A stretch of 64,000 nt of DNA from Bacteroidota bacterium (GTDB lineage: Bacteria; Bacteroidota; Bacteroidia; NS11-12g; UBA9320): positions 1-64,000 of the forward strand of contig JABWCE010000014.1 of NCBI GenBank assembly GCA_013359235.1, in the 5' to 3' direction. Below are positions 9,165 through 19,096 of this stretch, in pieces (the stretch's first letter is position 1; every line of letters begins with the position of its first letter). The translations under genes were made by a program, and so were the position numbers. The notes beneath the pieces are model-generated. The model was given only the letters and a program-made list of their open reading frames with translations, ran no database searches and had not been told where the DNA came from.

Positions 9165-10679
9165 TCAAATTTTTGTAATTTTAAAAATCCAATACCTTTC
9201 GTAATATTCTATTCCCGGAGGAAAATAGGCCATTTTCTTTACCTTGTATTTATCAAAAATAAATTCATTTTTAGGGTTCTTTTTATTTTTATAAAACTCA
9301 AAATACTCAATTTCGTGGCTTGCAATAAAAATTACAGGACAGCCGTTTTTAATACCTTCTGCAATTGCTTCAGAAATATCGTTACTGTAAATAGAATTTA
9401 ACCTTTTTTTATCCCATTTTGTAAAACTGCATAAAGCTTTATGTTGCATATAATATATTTTACGGTTTAGCTCGGCTGCTATCGGGCTCATAGCAAAATC
9501 AACACTGGCTATCATATAGTTTTTTGAATATCCGTGCTTTTTAAGCCATTGGGCGGCATCGTAGCCTGTAGAAAATTTTTGAACTCTATCAGCATTATAC
9601 ATCATTACTCCGCCTATACCCTGCATTGCAATTACAAAACCAAAAACAATAGTATTTATTTTGTTTTTTACTTGGTAAAACACCTGTAAAAACCAAAAAC
9701 ACACAATCCAAAGTAAAAAAATATGACCATAATATCGGGCAAATCTAAATCCTGTATGGTATTGAAAAAACAAAATCATGCCTACTCCCATAACCCACAA
9801 AAGCAAAATTTTGATACGTGTTGCAAATGGAATACTCACAATGATAAAAACTATAAGGGGCAAGTACCATTTTACAATACCTAATGAATTCATTAGGAAA
9901 TTTGTGTTCCAGAAAAATTTGTTTTGAAACTTGCAAATAGGTACAAAAGCACTGAAAAACTGTGTAATTGCTACATCAAACCTATATTTATCAAAGGGTA
10001 AAATTACTCTGTGAACCGGAAATGAATTATCGGCTCCGGGTTTTATTTGCAGATACGCCAATAGTACACCCAAACTTACAATTATCAACCATAAGTATTG
10101 TTTTATATTGTCTTTTTTAAAAACATAAAGTCTTTGGAAAAATATTATCCATGCACAGATTACTGCAGTTAACATCATTGCATAAATTGATGTATTGGCT
10201 AACAGAAAAAGCACAATTGTAGTTTTTAATGTGAGTTTTTTTTGCTTTGAATAGAAATGTGAAAAAACGAAGAAAAACAATACACCAAATGCATAACAAC
10301 GGCTAATTACAGCATATTCAAACAACAAAAAATAACTTGAAAGTAATAATGCTGATTGCCATAGTTTAAATGGACTTTTGTAAAGCAATACATAAGCAAA
10401 AGCTAAAGCGATAAAACCATGAAAAACCTGCATCCAAAGTGGATTGTGCGAAAATCTTGTAATTATCCAAAGACACGTTTGCCAAAGCATTGCATGACCT
10501 TGCGACATTATATTTTGAAGCCCAAAAATAGCTCCCGAATCTCTTGCCTGAAGGTATTCTTCATATTCATCACGCCACATTTCATGATTACTTAATCCTA
10601 AAATAAGTAAAATGATGTATAGCGATAGTATTACAAATTTTTTGTCAGACAGACTCCAAGAATTTAATTTTAAATGCAC
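9165..10679 (-). CDS. Polytopic membrane protein, glycosyltransferase (GT-C)-like
   Basis: 504 aa, many TM helices, early RDEYEEY acidic motif. Confidence 0.55.
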   Translation of the reverse strand: MHLKLNSWSLSDKKFVILSLYIILLILGLSNHEMWRDEYEEYLQARDSGAIFGLQNIMSQGHAMLWQTCLWIITRFSHNPLWMQVFHGFIALAFAYVLLYKSPFKLWQSALLLSSYFLLFEYAVISRCYAFGVLFFFVFSHFYSKQKKLTLKTTIVLFLLANTSIYAMMLTAVICAWIIFFQRLYVFKKDNIKQYLWLIIVSLGVLLAYLQIKPGADNSFPVHRVILPFDKYRFDVAITQFFSAFVPICKFQNKFFWNTNFLMNSLGIVKWYLPLIVFIIVSIPFATRIKILLLWVMGVGMILFFQYHTGFRFARYYGHIFLLWIVCFWFLQVFYQVKNKINTIVFGFVIAMQGIGGVMMYNADRVQKFSTGYDAAQWLKKHGYSKNYMIASVDFAMSPIAAELNRKIYYMQHKALCSFTKWDKKRLNSIYSNDISEAIAEGIKNGCPVIFIASHEIEYFEFYKNKKNPKNEFIFDKYKVKKMAYFPPGIEYYERYWIFKITKI

Positions 10680-10732
10680 TATTTTAAAACCTTGGTAAAA
10701 TTAAATTTTCGGCTATAAAGTTCAAATTTTTT

Positions 10733-13159
10733 TTAGAAACCCATATCTTCGTTTCGCTGTTCTTGTTGTTCTTTTTTCTTTTGTTTGTTTGAAGAGGTGG
10801 TTTTGCCAAAGCGGTAATTAAAGCCAATGTACAAAATACGCGATTCCATCTTTCTTTGAAATACAGATTCCATATTGTTTGCATACAATTCCATTCCGAA
10901 TTTACGGGTATTAAAAATATCAGATAAAGTAATTGTAAATACGCCTTTACCTTTCATTATTGGTAAGTTTCCGCCAAAATCAAGCCATTGCATAGGTAAT
11001 GATTCTCCCTGTGGGGTTAAAAAAGGGGTACGGTAGTTATATGTAAACTGTAGTTCTATTACTTTTTTAATTTTAAATGTTGCAGTTTGCTTTAAATTGG
11101 CATTCCAGTTGTTATTATCAAAACTAAAACCTCCCAAATTACCCTTCATACGGTTGTAATAAGCTGTTAAACTCGTAAGTGTGTTCAACCATTTGTTGAA
11201 AGTATATGTAGTTATCCAATCAAATCCCATATTGTATGAAGAACCTATGTTTTCAAATGTTACATAATTAACATAGTTTTCTAAAGTCATATATCGCCAC
11301 ATTAAATTATTGGTTTGTTTATAATAAATACCGGGATTTGTCATTAATTTTTTATTTGTAAAAACGTAATCAAATTCAATGTTATTAATAAACTGTGGTT
11401 TTAAATCAGGATTACCTTTTCTTACATTTCGGGGGTCGCTCAAATCTTGAAATGGATTTAACTGATAAACCGAAGGTCGTTCAATTCTTCGGGTATAATT
11501 TACTTTAAATTCGTGCTCTGTTTTTATCTTCTTGTACAAGTAAAAACTCGGAAAAAAATCAATACGGTTGTAACCTACTTTTTGATTATTGAATTTTAGT
11601 TCGCCATCGGTAATTGTTTGCTCAACACGGGTACCTGCTTGATATCCAATGTTTTTGTAAACACCTGAAAAGTTTACATAAGCAGCATTAATTAATTCAG
11701 AGTAAACAAAGTGATTTGAGAGACTGCTGTCAATAAACCATTCGTTTTTTAAAATATCCGATTGTTTTATCAGCATATTATTATCATAGTTTCTGTAAGT
11801 TGTTTTTAAACCGGTTTCAAGTTTTCTGCTATTTGAAAACAGATAAGTATAATCTGTTTGAGCTATAAAATTACTGTTTTTTGTAAAATTTATATTTTGC
11901 CTGTTCAAAGAAATACTGTCTATAGGCAAATAATTATACAAAGTATAATAATTTGAACCTTTATTTATGTTAGAATCATTGTTTGAAGTGTAATTTAATG
12001 CTGCGGAAAGCTCGTTTTTATTGTTTTTAAAGGTTTTTTTGTATTGAGAATTAAAATTAAAGAAGAAATTTTCACCGTAAATATTGTTTTGTCTCGAAAA
12101 CAAGGCAAAGGTAGTTTTATATGTATCAAACTCGGTATATTTAATGTATTCGGGACTTTTCTTTGTTCCAAAATTTGATGATACACCAAACGAAATAGAA
12201 TTTAATTTATTAAAATTATAATCTAAGCCAGCACTTGCCGTTTGCGAAAAATCTCTGTTATATCCATTGTTATCAGTATCAAAATAATATGTTGAATCTG
12301 ATAAAAACACTTTACGGTAAAAGAAACCATTCCAAATTCTGTTGTTATATCTCAATCCATAACTAAAATTCAAACCAATATTATTTTTATTGTAACTAAT
12401 GGCAGCACTCAGGTTGTATTTGTCTTTAGTGCCTATCTGGGCATTTATATTTCCGTTTATACCTGTGTTTTTATTGTGTTTCAATATAATGTTAATTATT
12501 CCATTGGCTCCTTCAGAGTCGTATTTTGAAGATGGATTTGTAATTACTTCAATTTTTTCAATCGAATTAGCGGGTATTTGTTTAAGAATAGATTGAATGC
12601 TTTCGCCTTTCATACCCGTTGGTTTACCATTTATCAAAATTAAAATACTTGAAGAACCTCTAAGTTGTATATTTCCATTTTCATCAGTTGAAATTAATGG
12701 AATTTGTTCAATAGCTTCTACCGCACTACCACTCTGGCTAATAATGCTTTTATCAATAGTAAAAGTCTTTTTATCAATGTTGTTTTCAATAAGTTTACGT
12801 TCTGCTCCAATTTCAATCTCTTTAAGGTCTTTGCCCGTGCTATTTAATACAATAGATGAAAATGTAACTGTAGGCTTGTAGGCATTTGGCTCTGCAACAA
12901 GCCATTTATCTATAGAACCAACGTTTTTAATTCGTACATAATATTTTTCAAAAGATAATTTTTCAATTATAAATTGTCCTGTTTCATTGGTTACAGCACC
13001 CATCACATTACTGCTGTCAGAAGCTTTTATTACATAAATTGAAGCGTATGCAATTGGATAATTCTTTTCATCTGTAACTTTGCCTCTGATAACTCCGGTT
13101 TGGGCTAAAGTGTTTAAAGAAAACAGCAGAACAATAATATTAATCAGTAAAAAACGCAT
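10733..13159 (-). CDS. TonB-dependent receptor-like outer-membrane protein with N-terminal carboxypeptidase-regulatory-like domain
   Basis: GVIRGKVTDEKNYPIAYASIYV ... plug LRGSSSILILINGKPTG ... VITNPSSKYDSEGANGIINIILK ... long beta-barrel region. Confidence 0.85.
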   Translation of the reverse strand: MRFLLINIIVLLFSLNTLAQTGVIRGKVTDEKNYPIAYASIYVIKASDSSNVMGAVTNETGQFIIEKLSFEKYYVRIKNVGSIDKWLVAEPNAYKPTVTFSSIVLNSTGKDLKEIEIGAERKLIENNIDKKTFTIDKSIISQSGSAVEAIEQIPLISTDENGNIQLRGSSSILILINGKPTGMKGESIQSILKQIPANSIEKIEVITNPSSKYDSEGANGIINIILKHNKNTGINGNINAQIGTKDKYNLSAAISYNKNNIGLNFSYGLRYNNRIWNGFFYRKVFLSDSTYYFDTDNNGYNRDFSQTASAGLDYNFNKLNSISFGVSSNFGTKKSPEYIKYTEFDTYKTTFALFSRQNNIYGENFFFNFNSQYKKTFKNNKNELSAALNYTSNNDSNINKGSNYYTLYNYLPIDSISLNRQNINFTKNSNFIAQTDYTYLFSNSRKLETGLKTTYRNYDNNMLIKQSDILKNEWFIDSSLSNHFVYSELINAAYVNFSGVYKNIGYQAGTRVEQTITDGELKFNNQKVGYNRIDFFPSFYLYKKIKTEHEFKVNYTRRIERPSVYQLNPFQDLSDPRNVRKGNPDLKPQFINNIEFDYVFTNKKLMTNPGIYYKQTNNLMWRYMTLENYVNYVTFENIGSSYNMGFDWITTYTFNKWLNTLTSLTAYYNRMKGNLGGFSFDNNNWNANLKQTATFKIKKVIELQFTYNYRTPFLTPQGESLPMQWLDFGGNLPIMKGKGVFTITLSDIFNTRKFGMELYANNMESVFQRKMESRILYIGFNYRFGKTTSSNKQKKKEQQEQRNEDMGF

Positions 13160-13422
13160 TTGATTTATTGAATTTGCTAATTTAACTCAATAAACTACAT
13201 ATTAGTTTTAATTTTACTACGAAATGTTAAATAATGACGTTTGAATAATGATATGTTGCCACACTATTGTCATTATATGAAGTCCCCAACCTAATTAATT
13301 CTAAAACTTAATTTTAAAAAAAACTTCTGAATTGTTTGATATAGGAATGTTTCTAAGTTTACTTATATTTTGGCGATATTTTATTATACCAATATTCAAC
13401 CTCTCTCGTCAGGGTCAGTCGG

Positions 13423-14328
13423 TCATAATATCTCAGCAAATATTTTGTTAAGGTCATTGTCCAAGTTACCATTGTATTCCTTGTGAGGAATTTGCAAATT
13501 CTCCAACGCCAACTTAAATCTTTTCCAACCGTCTTGGCTCCGCATTTCAATCCAATTTATCTGTAAACTTTCAAGTTGATTTTTGTTTTGAATTGAAAGT
13601 TTGTCAGCAACAAAAACATTTGTCGCCCTTGCTATAACTGCGTCAGCACTTTCAGGATTACCGCTTCCCATCAGTTTTACTTCGCACAAAAATTCTTTAC
13701 CGCCTTTGAGTAAGTAGAAGTCAATCTCTCTGTCAAAACCTTTTGCTTTGTCTTTGATAAATTTTGCTTTGTAATTATCGGGACTTACAGAATAAAGTTT
13801 GCAAAGTGTTTTCATCAGAGGATTTTCAACTCTCTTTCCTGCTGTGCTCCAAAGTCCGCCACGAAGCTCTGCCCGCTTAACAGCAAGCGTATTGATTACG
13901 ATTAAACTTTCGCTAACATTCAAATCAACCGAAACGCCTTTGAATTTTATCGTCAGCGTTAAATCAAGTTCGTGTTCGCTTTCAACCAAGTCCTTGATGC
14001 TCTGATAAAGAATGTCGTAATGTTCATTTGCTGCATCAATCACAATCTCTTTGGTTGAAGAGTTGAACATATTGTGAATGGTCTTTTTGTTCAATCCAGA
14101 ATTAATGGCTATTTCATTCGCAGGTAATTTCGGATTTAGAAATGCCTCTTTATACCAGTCAACTGTTATATTTTTGTTTTGAAGTTTTGCATCAATAATC
14201 TTTTTGAAAAACTCTATTGCGAATTGCAAAAATTCTGCATTGATAAGAGTAACTACTTCTATTCTGTAGTCAGCACCTTTTAAAAGTTTCTTGATAATGT
14301 TTTTGGCTACTTGTTCTGTTAGTGTCAT
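13423..14328 (-). CDS. Type II restriction endonuclease, CfrBI-like
   Basis: 301 aa; ELRGGLWSTAGKRVENPLMKTLCKLYSV and PD-(D/E)XK-like FDREIDFYLLKGGKEFLCEVKLMGSGNPESADAVIARATNVFVADKLS; 4-bp overlap with the adjacent methyltransferase gene. Confidence 0.75.
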   Translation of the reverse strand: MTLTEQVAKNIIKKLLKGADYRIEVVTLINAEFLQFAIEFFKKIIDAKLQNKNITVDWYKEAFLNPKLPANEIAINSGLNKKTIHNMFNSSTKEIVIDAANEHYDILYQSIKDLVESEHELDLTLTIKFKGVSVDLNVSESLIVINTLAVKRAELRGGLWSTAGKRVENPLMKTLCKLYSVSPDNYKAKFIKDKAKGFDREIDFYLLKGGKEFLCEVKLMGSGNPESADAVIARATNVFVADKLSIQNKNQLESLQINWIEMRSQDGWKRFKLALENLQIPHKEYNGNLDNDLNKIFAEIL

Positions 14329-15698
14329 TTGATTGTTTGATGAAAATCTTTGAGTGATAAAAATTTGGTTGGATACTCATCAAACATTCCATTTGATTTT
14401 TTGGATTGCATATAGCCAAAATAACTTTCGTCTTTTTCAGTGAGGAAAAAGTATCTGTCTAAACTCTTTGCTGTTTTACCGACTGTTCCGCTTCCTCCGA
14501 ATGGGTCAAACACTAAATCGTGTTTGAAACTGTAATACTGAATTACTCTCTTGCACAACTCAACAGGGAAAACCGCTGAATGAACTTTGTCAAAACAAGG
14601 GTCAATCTTCCAAACATTTGTTGTTTCAAATCCATCTGCAACTTTACTTTCTTTTACAGTCGTCCAATCGTATTGGCGAATGTTCCAGTCCAAAAGTTTT
14701 TCAGTTGATTTTCTGTAAACCATTAAATATTCTGTCACACTGTTTGGTTTGTAGCCAAGCGGTTTTCGGTGCTGCTGAAAACCGCCAATGCGGTTTTTTA
14801 CACTCGCTTCTGGTTTCATCCAAACAATATCATCAATAAACTCCCAACCCATTTCCATCAAGTATGGATGAATGTCAAACGGAATTGGATAACGCTTGCT
14901 ACTGTGAGAACGGCTAACTCTTGGAATTATAATCGGTGAAGTGTTCACGATTAAAAATCTTCCTTCTTTTGTAATGCGATGAACTTGCTGAAAAACATCT
15001 CTCAAAAATTCAAGGTAATGTTTATAGCTTGGATAAATTGAATAGTCCCGTGCGTTGTAATATGGAGGCGATGTAAATGTGAGATGCACACTTTCATCTT
15101 GTAAAAGTTTCATTGTTTCAATGGTGTCGCCATTGACAATTACATTTTTCAAATAATCAAAACTTTCAGTGTGTGGTTGATGGGAAGGAGTTTTTTGCGT
15201 AGCAAAAAACTCCTTGTAAATTACCGTTCTCACCATTTCGTTTTGATGATTAATTAGTGGCTGCAAATTTTCTTCAACATCTTTGTCGCCTCTGAAAACT
15301 AAAAGCCCTCTGATTGCTTGGCACACAACTTTTGGGTCATTGTCATTGAGAACTTCAAAAAGATATTTTTTTGCTTTCGGGTTTCTCATTCGTCCGATTG
15401 ATGAAACCGCCTCTCGTCTTACAGTCGTGTCCTCCTCGTTTTGAATTACTTTTTTCAAAAGTTTCAAGTAGTCCTCATTTGAAAGTTTGCCAATCGTCTT
15501 TACAGTCCAAAGGCGAACATTGGAACTCTTATGTTGAAGTAAGTCAGGTAAAAAACTGCCGTCAAAGTCGTTGGGAAGATGTCCCAAGTTTTCAAGAATG
15601 AAGCTTATAGAACTACTGTCGCGGTATAACTTTACAAGGTGTCCAATACCACCGTTTCCTTTTGATTTTACCTCTTTTATGTGTTCTTTGGTCAGCAT
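14325..15698 (-). CDS. DNA methyltransferase (beta-class N4-cytosine/N6-adenine type) with N-terminal HEAT repeats
   Basis: HEAT-like repeats (LPDLLQHKSSNVRLWTVKTIGKL / VIQNEEDTTVRREAVSSIGRM / VLNDNDPKVVCQAIRGLLVF) then TSPPYYNARDYS (motif IV) and DPFGGSGTVGKTA (motif I). Confidence 0.85.
   Translation of the reverse strand: MLTKEHIKEVKSKGNGGIGHLVKLYRDSSSISFILENLGHLPNDFDGSFLPDLLQHKSSNVRLWTVKTIGKLSNEDYLKLLKKVIQNEEDTTVRREAVSSIGRMRNPKAKKYLFEVLNDNDPKVVCQAIRGLLVFRGDKDVEENLQPLINHQNEMVRTVIYKEFFATQKTPSHQPHTESFDYLKNVIVNGDTIETMKLLQDESVHLTFTSPPYYNARDYSIYPSYKHYLEFLRDVFQQVHRITKEGRFLIVNTSPIIIPRVSRSHSSKRYPIPFDIHPYLMEMGWEFIDDIVWMKPEASVKNRIGGFQQHRKPLGYKPNSVTEYLMVYRKSTEKLLDWNIRQYDWTTVKESKVADGFETTNVWKIDPCFDKVHSAVFPVELCKRVIQYYSFKHDLVFDPFGGSGTVGKTAKSLDRYFFLTEKDESYFGYMQSKKSNGMFDEYPTKFLSLKDFHQTIK
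15185..15215. repeat. Perfect inverted repeat (14-bp arms, 3-nt loop) inside the methyltransferase gene
   Basis: AAGGAGTTTTTTGC-GTA-GCAAAAAACTCCTT. Confidence 0.9.
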
Positions 15699-15803
15699 TA
15701 TTGTCGCCTGTTAATTTGCTCAAAGGTAAATTTTTTAGTCGTCAATTCAGTTGTGAAATTAAGGTTAGTTTTACACAAATTTTCCGATTTAATAAAAAAT
15801 TAT

Positions 15804-16235
15804 TTAATGCCCTTCTCCGTCTTTATGTCTGCAAATTTCAACTATCTGATGAAAAATATCATGTAGTTTTGATAATGAAGTTTTGATTTTTTCATCACTT
15901 GCTTTGTTTTTTATCATTTTATCTAAGGCTACGGAATTTTTATACAATTTTTTTAAAGTTTTTTTTACTTTTGGGTTATCAAATTCTTTTGGAGGTGTAC
16001 TGTTCATCCATGCTTTGGCACTTTCTACAAGCTCGCCACTGCGGTTTTTTATAGGCTCCAAATTGCCTTCTTCAGATGGGTGAAAAGTTGCTGACATTAC
16101 TGAATGAAAATCGTTTTTTTCTTTCCATTCGGTTTTTTTTTCCTGTGCTTTTAATAAAGTTGAATTAACAAATAATGCAACAAATAATACAATTGCTGTG
16201 GTTTTGAATATTGATTTTTTCATATTTTTTAGCAA
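15804..16235 (-). CDS. Exported small helical protein, unknown function
   Basis: Signal peptide ...LLKAQ; FHSVMSATFHP and LHDIFHQIVEICRHKDGEGH His/Met/Cys-rich segments. Confidence 0.65.
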   Translation of the reverse strand: MLKNMKKSIFKTTAIVLFVALFVNSTLLKAQEKKTEWKEKNDFHSVMSATFHPSEEGNLEPIKNRSGELVESAKAWMNSTPPKEFDNPKVKKTLKKLYKNSVALDKMIKNKASDEKIKTSLSKLHDIFHQIVEICRHKDGEGH

Positions 16236-16260
16236 ATTTAATATTATTAATTATAAGTAG

Positions 16261-16521
16261 CTAAAAATTCAATTGTTTTAAACCTTTGGCTGTAATCCTA
16301 TATTGATATCCGGTCATATTATCCGAATCAAAAAAAAATCCTGTTTTGCCTTCGTTTTCAAGCGTTATTGCAACTATTAGTTTATGATGCAACAGAAATT
16401 TTAAAATATCAGAAATAACGTTGACAGGTGCAAGTTCTTTACAATCGTTTAAAATATTTTCATAGCTTTCGGCAAAAATTAATTTTTGCAATATTGCTTT
16501 TTCGGTCTCGTCAATTTCCAT
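16261..16521 (-). CDS. Hypothetical small protein
   Basis: 86 aa ORF overlapping the end of the upstream membrane-protein gene. Confidence 0.5.
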   Translation of the reverse strand: MEIDETEKAILQKLIFAESYENILNDCKELAPVNVISDILKFLLHHKLIVAITLENEGKTGFFFDSDNMTGYQYRITAKGLKQLNF

Positions 16522-17992
16522 TTTTTATTTTAAATAGTTTCCAATCTTTATATTGAGAGGCAAGTTCAAGTTTATCAATCATTGCAGGGTATTGTTTAAA
16601 AAACCTTGAAGAATTGCTTGTAATTAAGTTTCCGGTAATTTTTATTTTTTCTTCAACATAAAGTTGATTGTGGTCAAAAACTCTGTACCCACGTCTTTTG
16701 AACATATAAAGCATTACATTTGGATTTTCGTCAAAAGCTACAAAAATCTTTTTATTTTCATCTATTCCATTTTTTTTAAGCCAGTCATTTGTACCTATAA
16801 AATTTTGTGGTTCAAAAAAGGTTTGATACCAATAATTTCCTTTGCTGTACCTAAGTCTTACTCCGTTTTTGGCATCAATCATTCCCCAAAATCCAATACT
16901 AAATATTATAAAAATTGCAATAGTTTTATTTAATTTTTCAAGAAATTTATAAGCTGAGATAATTAAAAACAACATTATAGGCATAAAAGTAATGATGTAA
17001 TAATCATGAAACCTGAATTGATTAGACATTAATGCATAAAACGCCAAGCAACCAATAATTGAAATAAATGTGAATAGTTTAATTTCTTTTTTGATATTGG
17101 TAAAAAACAAAACAGCCAACCCTAATCCAATCAAAATCCACTGTGCAATATTGTATATTTTTAAAAACCAATTACTGAAAAAAATGTCAAAATTTTTTAC
17201 AAACTCAGCAAGATTTTGAGACGGCTCAATTTTCATAAGAAAATATGACCCTCCTACTTGTTTTTCGAGGTTTATGCAATAGTAATACCACGAGAAAACT
17301 ATTATAAATACAATTATACTTTCTGTAAAAATGGTTGTTTTCTTTTTGTTTTTTATATAAAAATAGGTTTGGCAAAGCAATAATGATATAACAAAAATCA
17401 ATGAAGTGATTTTTATTAAACATGAAAGAGTAATTGCAATTGTAAATAATACTTTATTTAAAGTTGAGTTTTGTGTTTGTATAACTTGATACCTGTATAT
17501 TCCATATAACATTAGCGAAAGCGAGGCTATATCAGGCAAAAAATTGTTTGTATAATAACAAAGAACTGTTCCAAAATACCAGCAACTTGCAATAATTAAA
17601 GATAAAATTTTTGAGTTTTCAAATATTTTAATGATTTGTACTGCACACCAAAATCCAAATGACATAAAACACCAAACCACAAAACGGTACCAAAAATCAT
17701 TAAACCCGAAAATTTTATAAAACAAAGCCGAAATATAACTCACAATTGGAAATTCAGAAGGTGTTATACCATCTTTTGTGCCAGTTTCCATAACACGAGG
17801 TTCAAAAAAATTTGAGTTGGTTTTAAAAAAATTGTAAGCAATAGAAGCCCTATCGGCTTGTGCTCCTTGGTGTACCGAAAGAGGGGGATTAAAAACTGTT
17901 TTGTGATAGCTAAAAAGTATTGAAAAAATCAGCCATATAGCTATAAGCAAAAGGTTACTTTTTGCAGATTTTATTTTTTGAAGTATTGTCAA
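16511..17992 (-). CDS. Polytopic membrane protein, glycosyltransferase family 39-like
   Basis: 493 aa, N-terminal HQGAQADRASIAYNF and multiple TM helices. Confidence 0.6.
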   Translation of the reverse strand: MTILQKIKSAKSNLLLIAIWLIFSILFSYHKTVFNPPLSVHQGAQADRASIAYNFFKTNSNFFEPRVMETGTKDGITPSEFPIVSYISALFYKIFGFNDFWYRFVVWCFMSFGFWCAVQIIKIFENSKILSLIIASCWYFGTVLCYYTNNFLPDIASLSLMLYGIYRYQVIQTQNSTLNKVLFTIAITLSCLIKITSLIFVISLLLCQTYFYIKNKKKTTIFTESIIVFIIVFSWYYYCINLEKQVGGSYFLMKIEPSQNLAEFVKNFDIFFSNWFLKIYNIAQWILIGLGLAVLFFTNIKKEIKLFTFISIIGCLAFYALMSNQFRFHDYYIITFMPIMLFLIISAYKFLEKLNKTIAIFIIFSIGFWGMIDAKNGVRLRYSKGNYWYQTFFEPQNFIGTNDWLKKNGIDENKKIFVAFDENPNVMLYMFKRRGYRVFDHNQLYVEEKIKITGNLITSNSSRFFKQYPAMIDKLELASQYKDWKLFKIKNGN

Positions 17993-19092
17993 TTAATTTC
18001 AAATTGTTTGTTTATTTCAGGAGTTATAGCATTTTTATTTATGTAAATTGAAACAGTTTTGAGCATAATATATTTTTCTGACATATATACGTAACCCTCA
18101 ATTCCTGATTTTTTTCCCCATGAATTTTTGGTTATAAAATATTTATTACCTTTTTGGTCGTTTGCAATTCCGGTAATTTGCATTAAGTGGTCATCGGCAG
18201 TTTCATGATTATCAAAAGTGTATTGTCTCAATTGCTGCGATGGAATTTGTTCTATAGGTAGTGAATCGCCAAGTAAAATACCCTCAGGTAGTAATACAGC
18301 AACTCCTTTATCTCTCAAAAAACCTGTTTCGCTTACATCACCATCCCACACTACTGAATAGCCTTTATCTATTGAAGAATTTATCAGGTCAATCAATGTT
18401 TCGATAGGTGCGTTAAAATATTGACCTCTCGAAAAATTATCTGGTATTTCGAGGATAAAGTTTTTATAAAAAGGATGATGTGTATAGCTTGTAAAACCTA
18501 AATAATCCGATGTTTTTAAATTTAATGACTCTGCAAAAGATTTTGCCGAATACTCTTTGCCTTCGTAGGTAAAAAGTGCCGGGCATGCTCCGAGAAATTT
18601 ATCGAGTATTGTTTCAAAATTTTCTTTCCAATGAGGGTCAATCGTATTAAATTTTAAAATGGAATCGAGATAATTTTTTAATGATATTTCGAGTAGTGAA
18701 TGATTGTGGTTGCTGTTTTTTTTACCATTGTAAACTGTTTCGGGCATTAAACCGTATTTGTCAATTACATTAAAATAATCATGAGCCAAGCCTCCTTGGC
18801 TAAAATTGGCTTTTCCCCAGAAACGAAGATAGTTTTCGGCTTTTTCAAGGTAAATTTTTCGTGCTACAAACATTTCTGAAAGGTCAATTTTTTTTCCTGA
18901 AATACGCAATATCTCTGATTCTACAAAAGACGAAGTGCTGAAACTCCAACATGTGCCGGTATTGCCTTGGTTTTTTACTTCGGTAGCTTCAATATTTTTT
19001 ACTATTGTAAATTTAAAAGGATTTTGGGCTAAAGCTGTCCATGTACATGTAAAAATCAGTATAAGAAATATTGTTGAATATATTTTTTTCAT
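17989..19092 (-). CDS. C1 family (papain/bleomycin hydrolase-like) cysteine peptidase, exported
   Basis: NQGNTGTCWSFSTSSFVESEI (Cys), ADDHLMQITGI (His), FITKNSWG (Asn); signal peptide MKKIYSTIFLILIFTCTWTALAQ, so start taken at the internal ATG near 19092 rather than 19137. Confidence 0.85.
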   Translation of the reverse strand: MKKIYSTIFLILIFTCTWTALAQNPFKFTIVKNIEATEVKNQGNTGTCWSFSTSSFVESEILRISGKKIDLSEMFVARKIYLEKAENYLRFWGKANFSQGGLAHDYFNVIDKYGLMPETVYNGKKNSNHNHSLLEISLKNYLDSILKFNTIDPHWKENFETILDKFLGACPALFTYEGKEYSAKSFAESLNLKTSDYLGFTSYTHHPFYKNFILEIPDNFSRGQYFNAPIETLIDLINSSIDKGYSVVWDGDVSETGFLRDKGVAVLLPEGILLGDSLPIEQIPSQQLRQYTFDNHETADDHLMQITGIANDQKGNKYFITKNSWGKKSGIEGYVYMSEKYIMLKTVSIYINKNAITPEINKQFEIN

Positions 19093-19096
19093 GTTT

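Noticed and set aside
10684-10884. 66-aa minus ORF at the end of the TonB-receptor gene
   Set aside because: Overlaps the well-supported 808-aa receptor in another frame; no recognisable features.
13359-13550. 63-aa minus ORF overlapping the RM nuclease 3' end (possible controller protein)
   Set aside because: Largely out-of-frame translation of the nuclease gene; no helix-turn-helix pattern.
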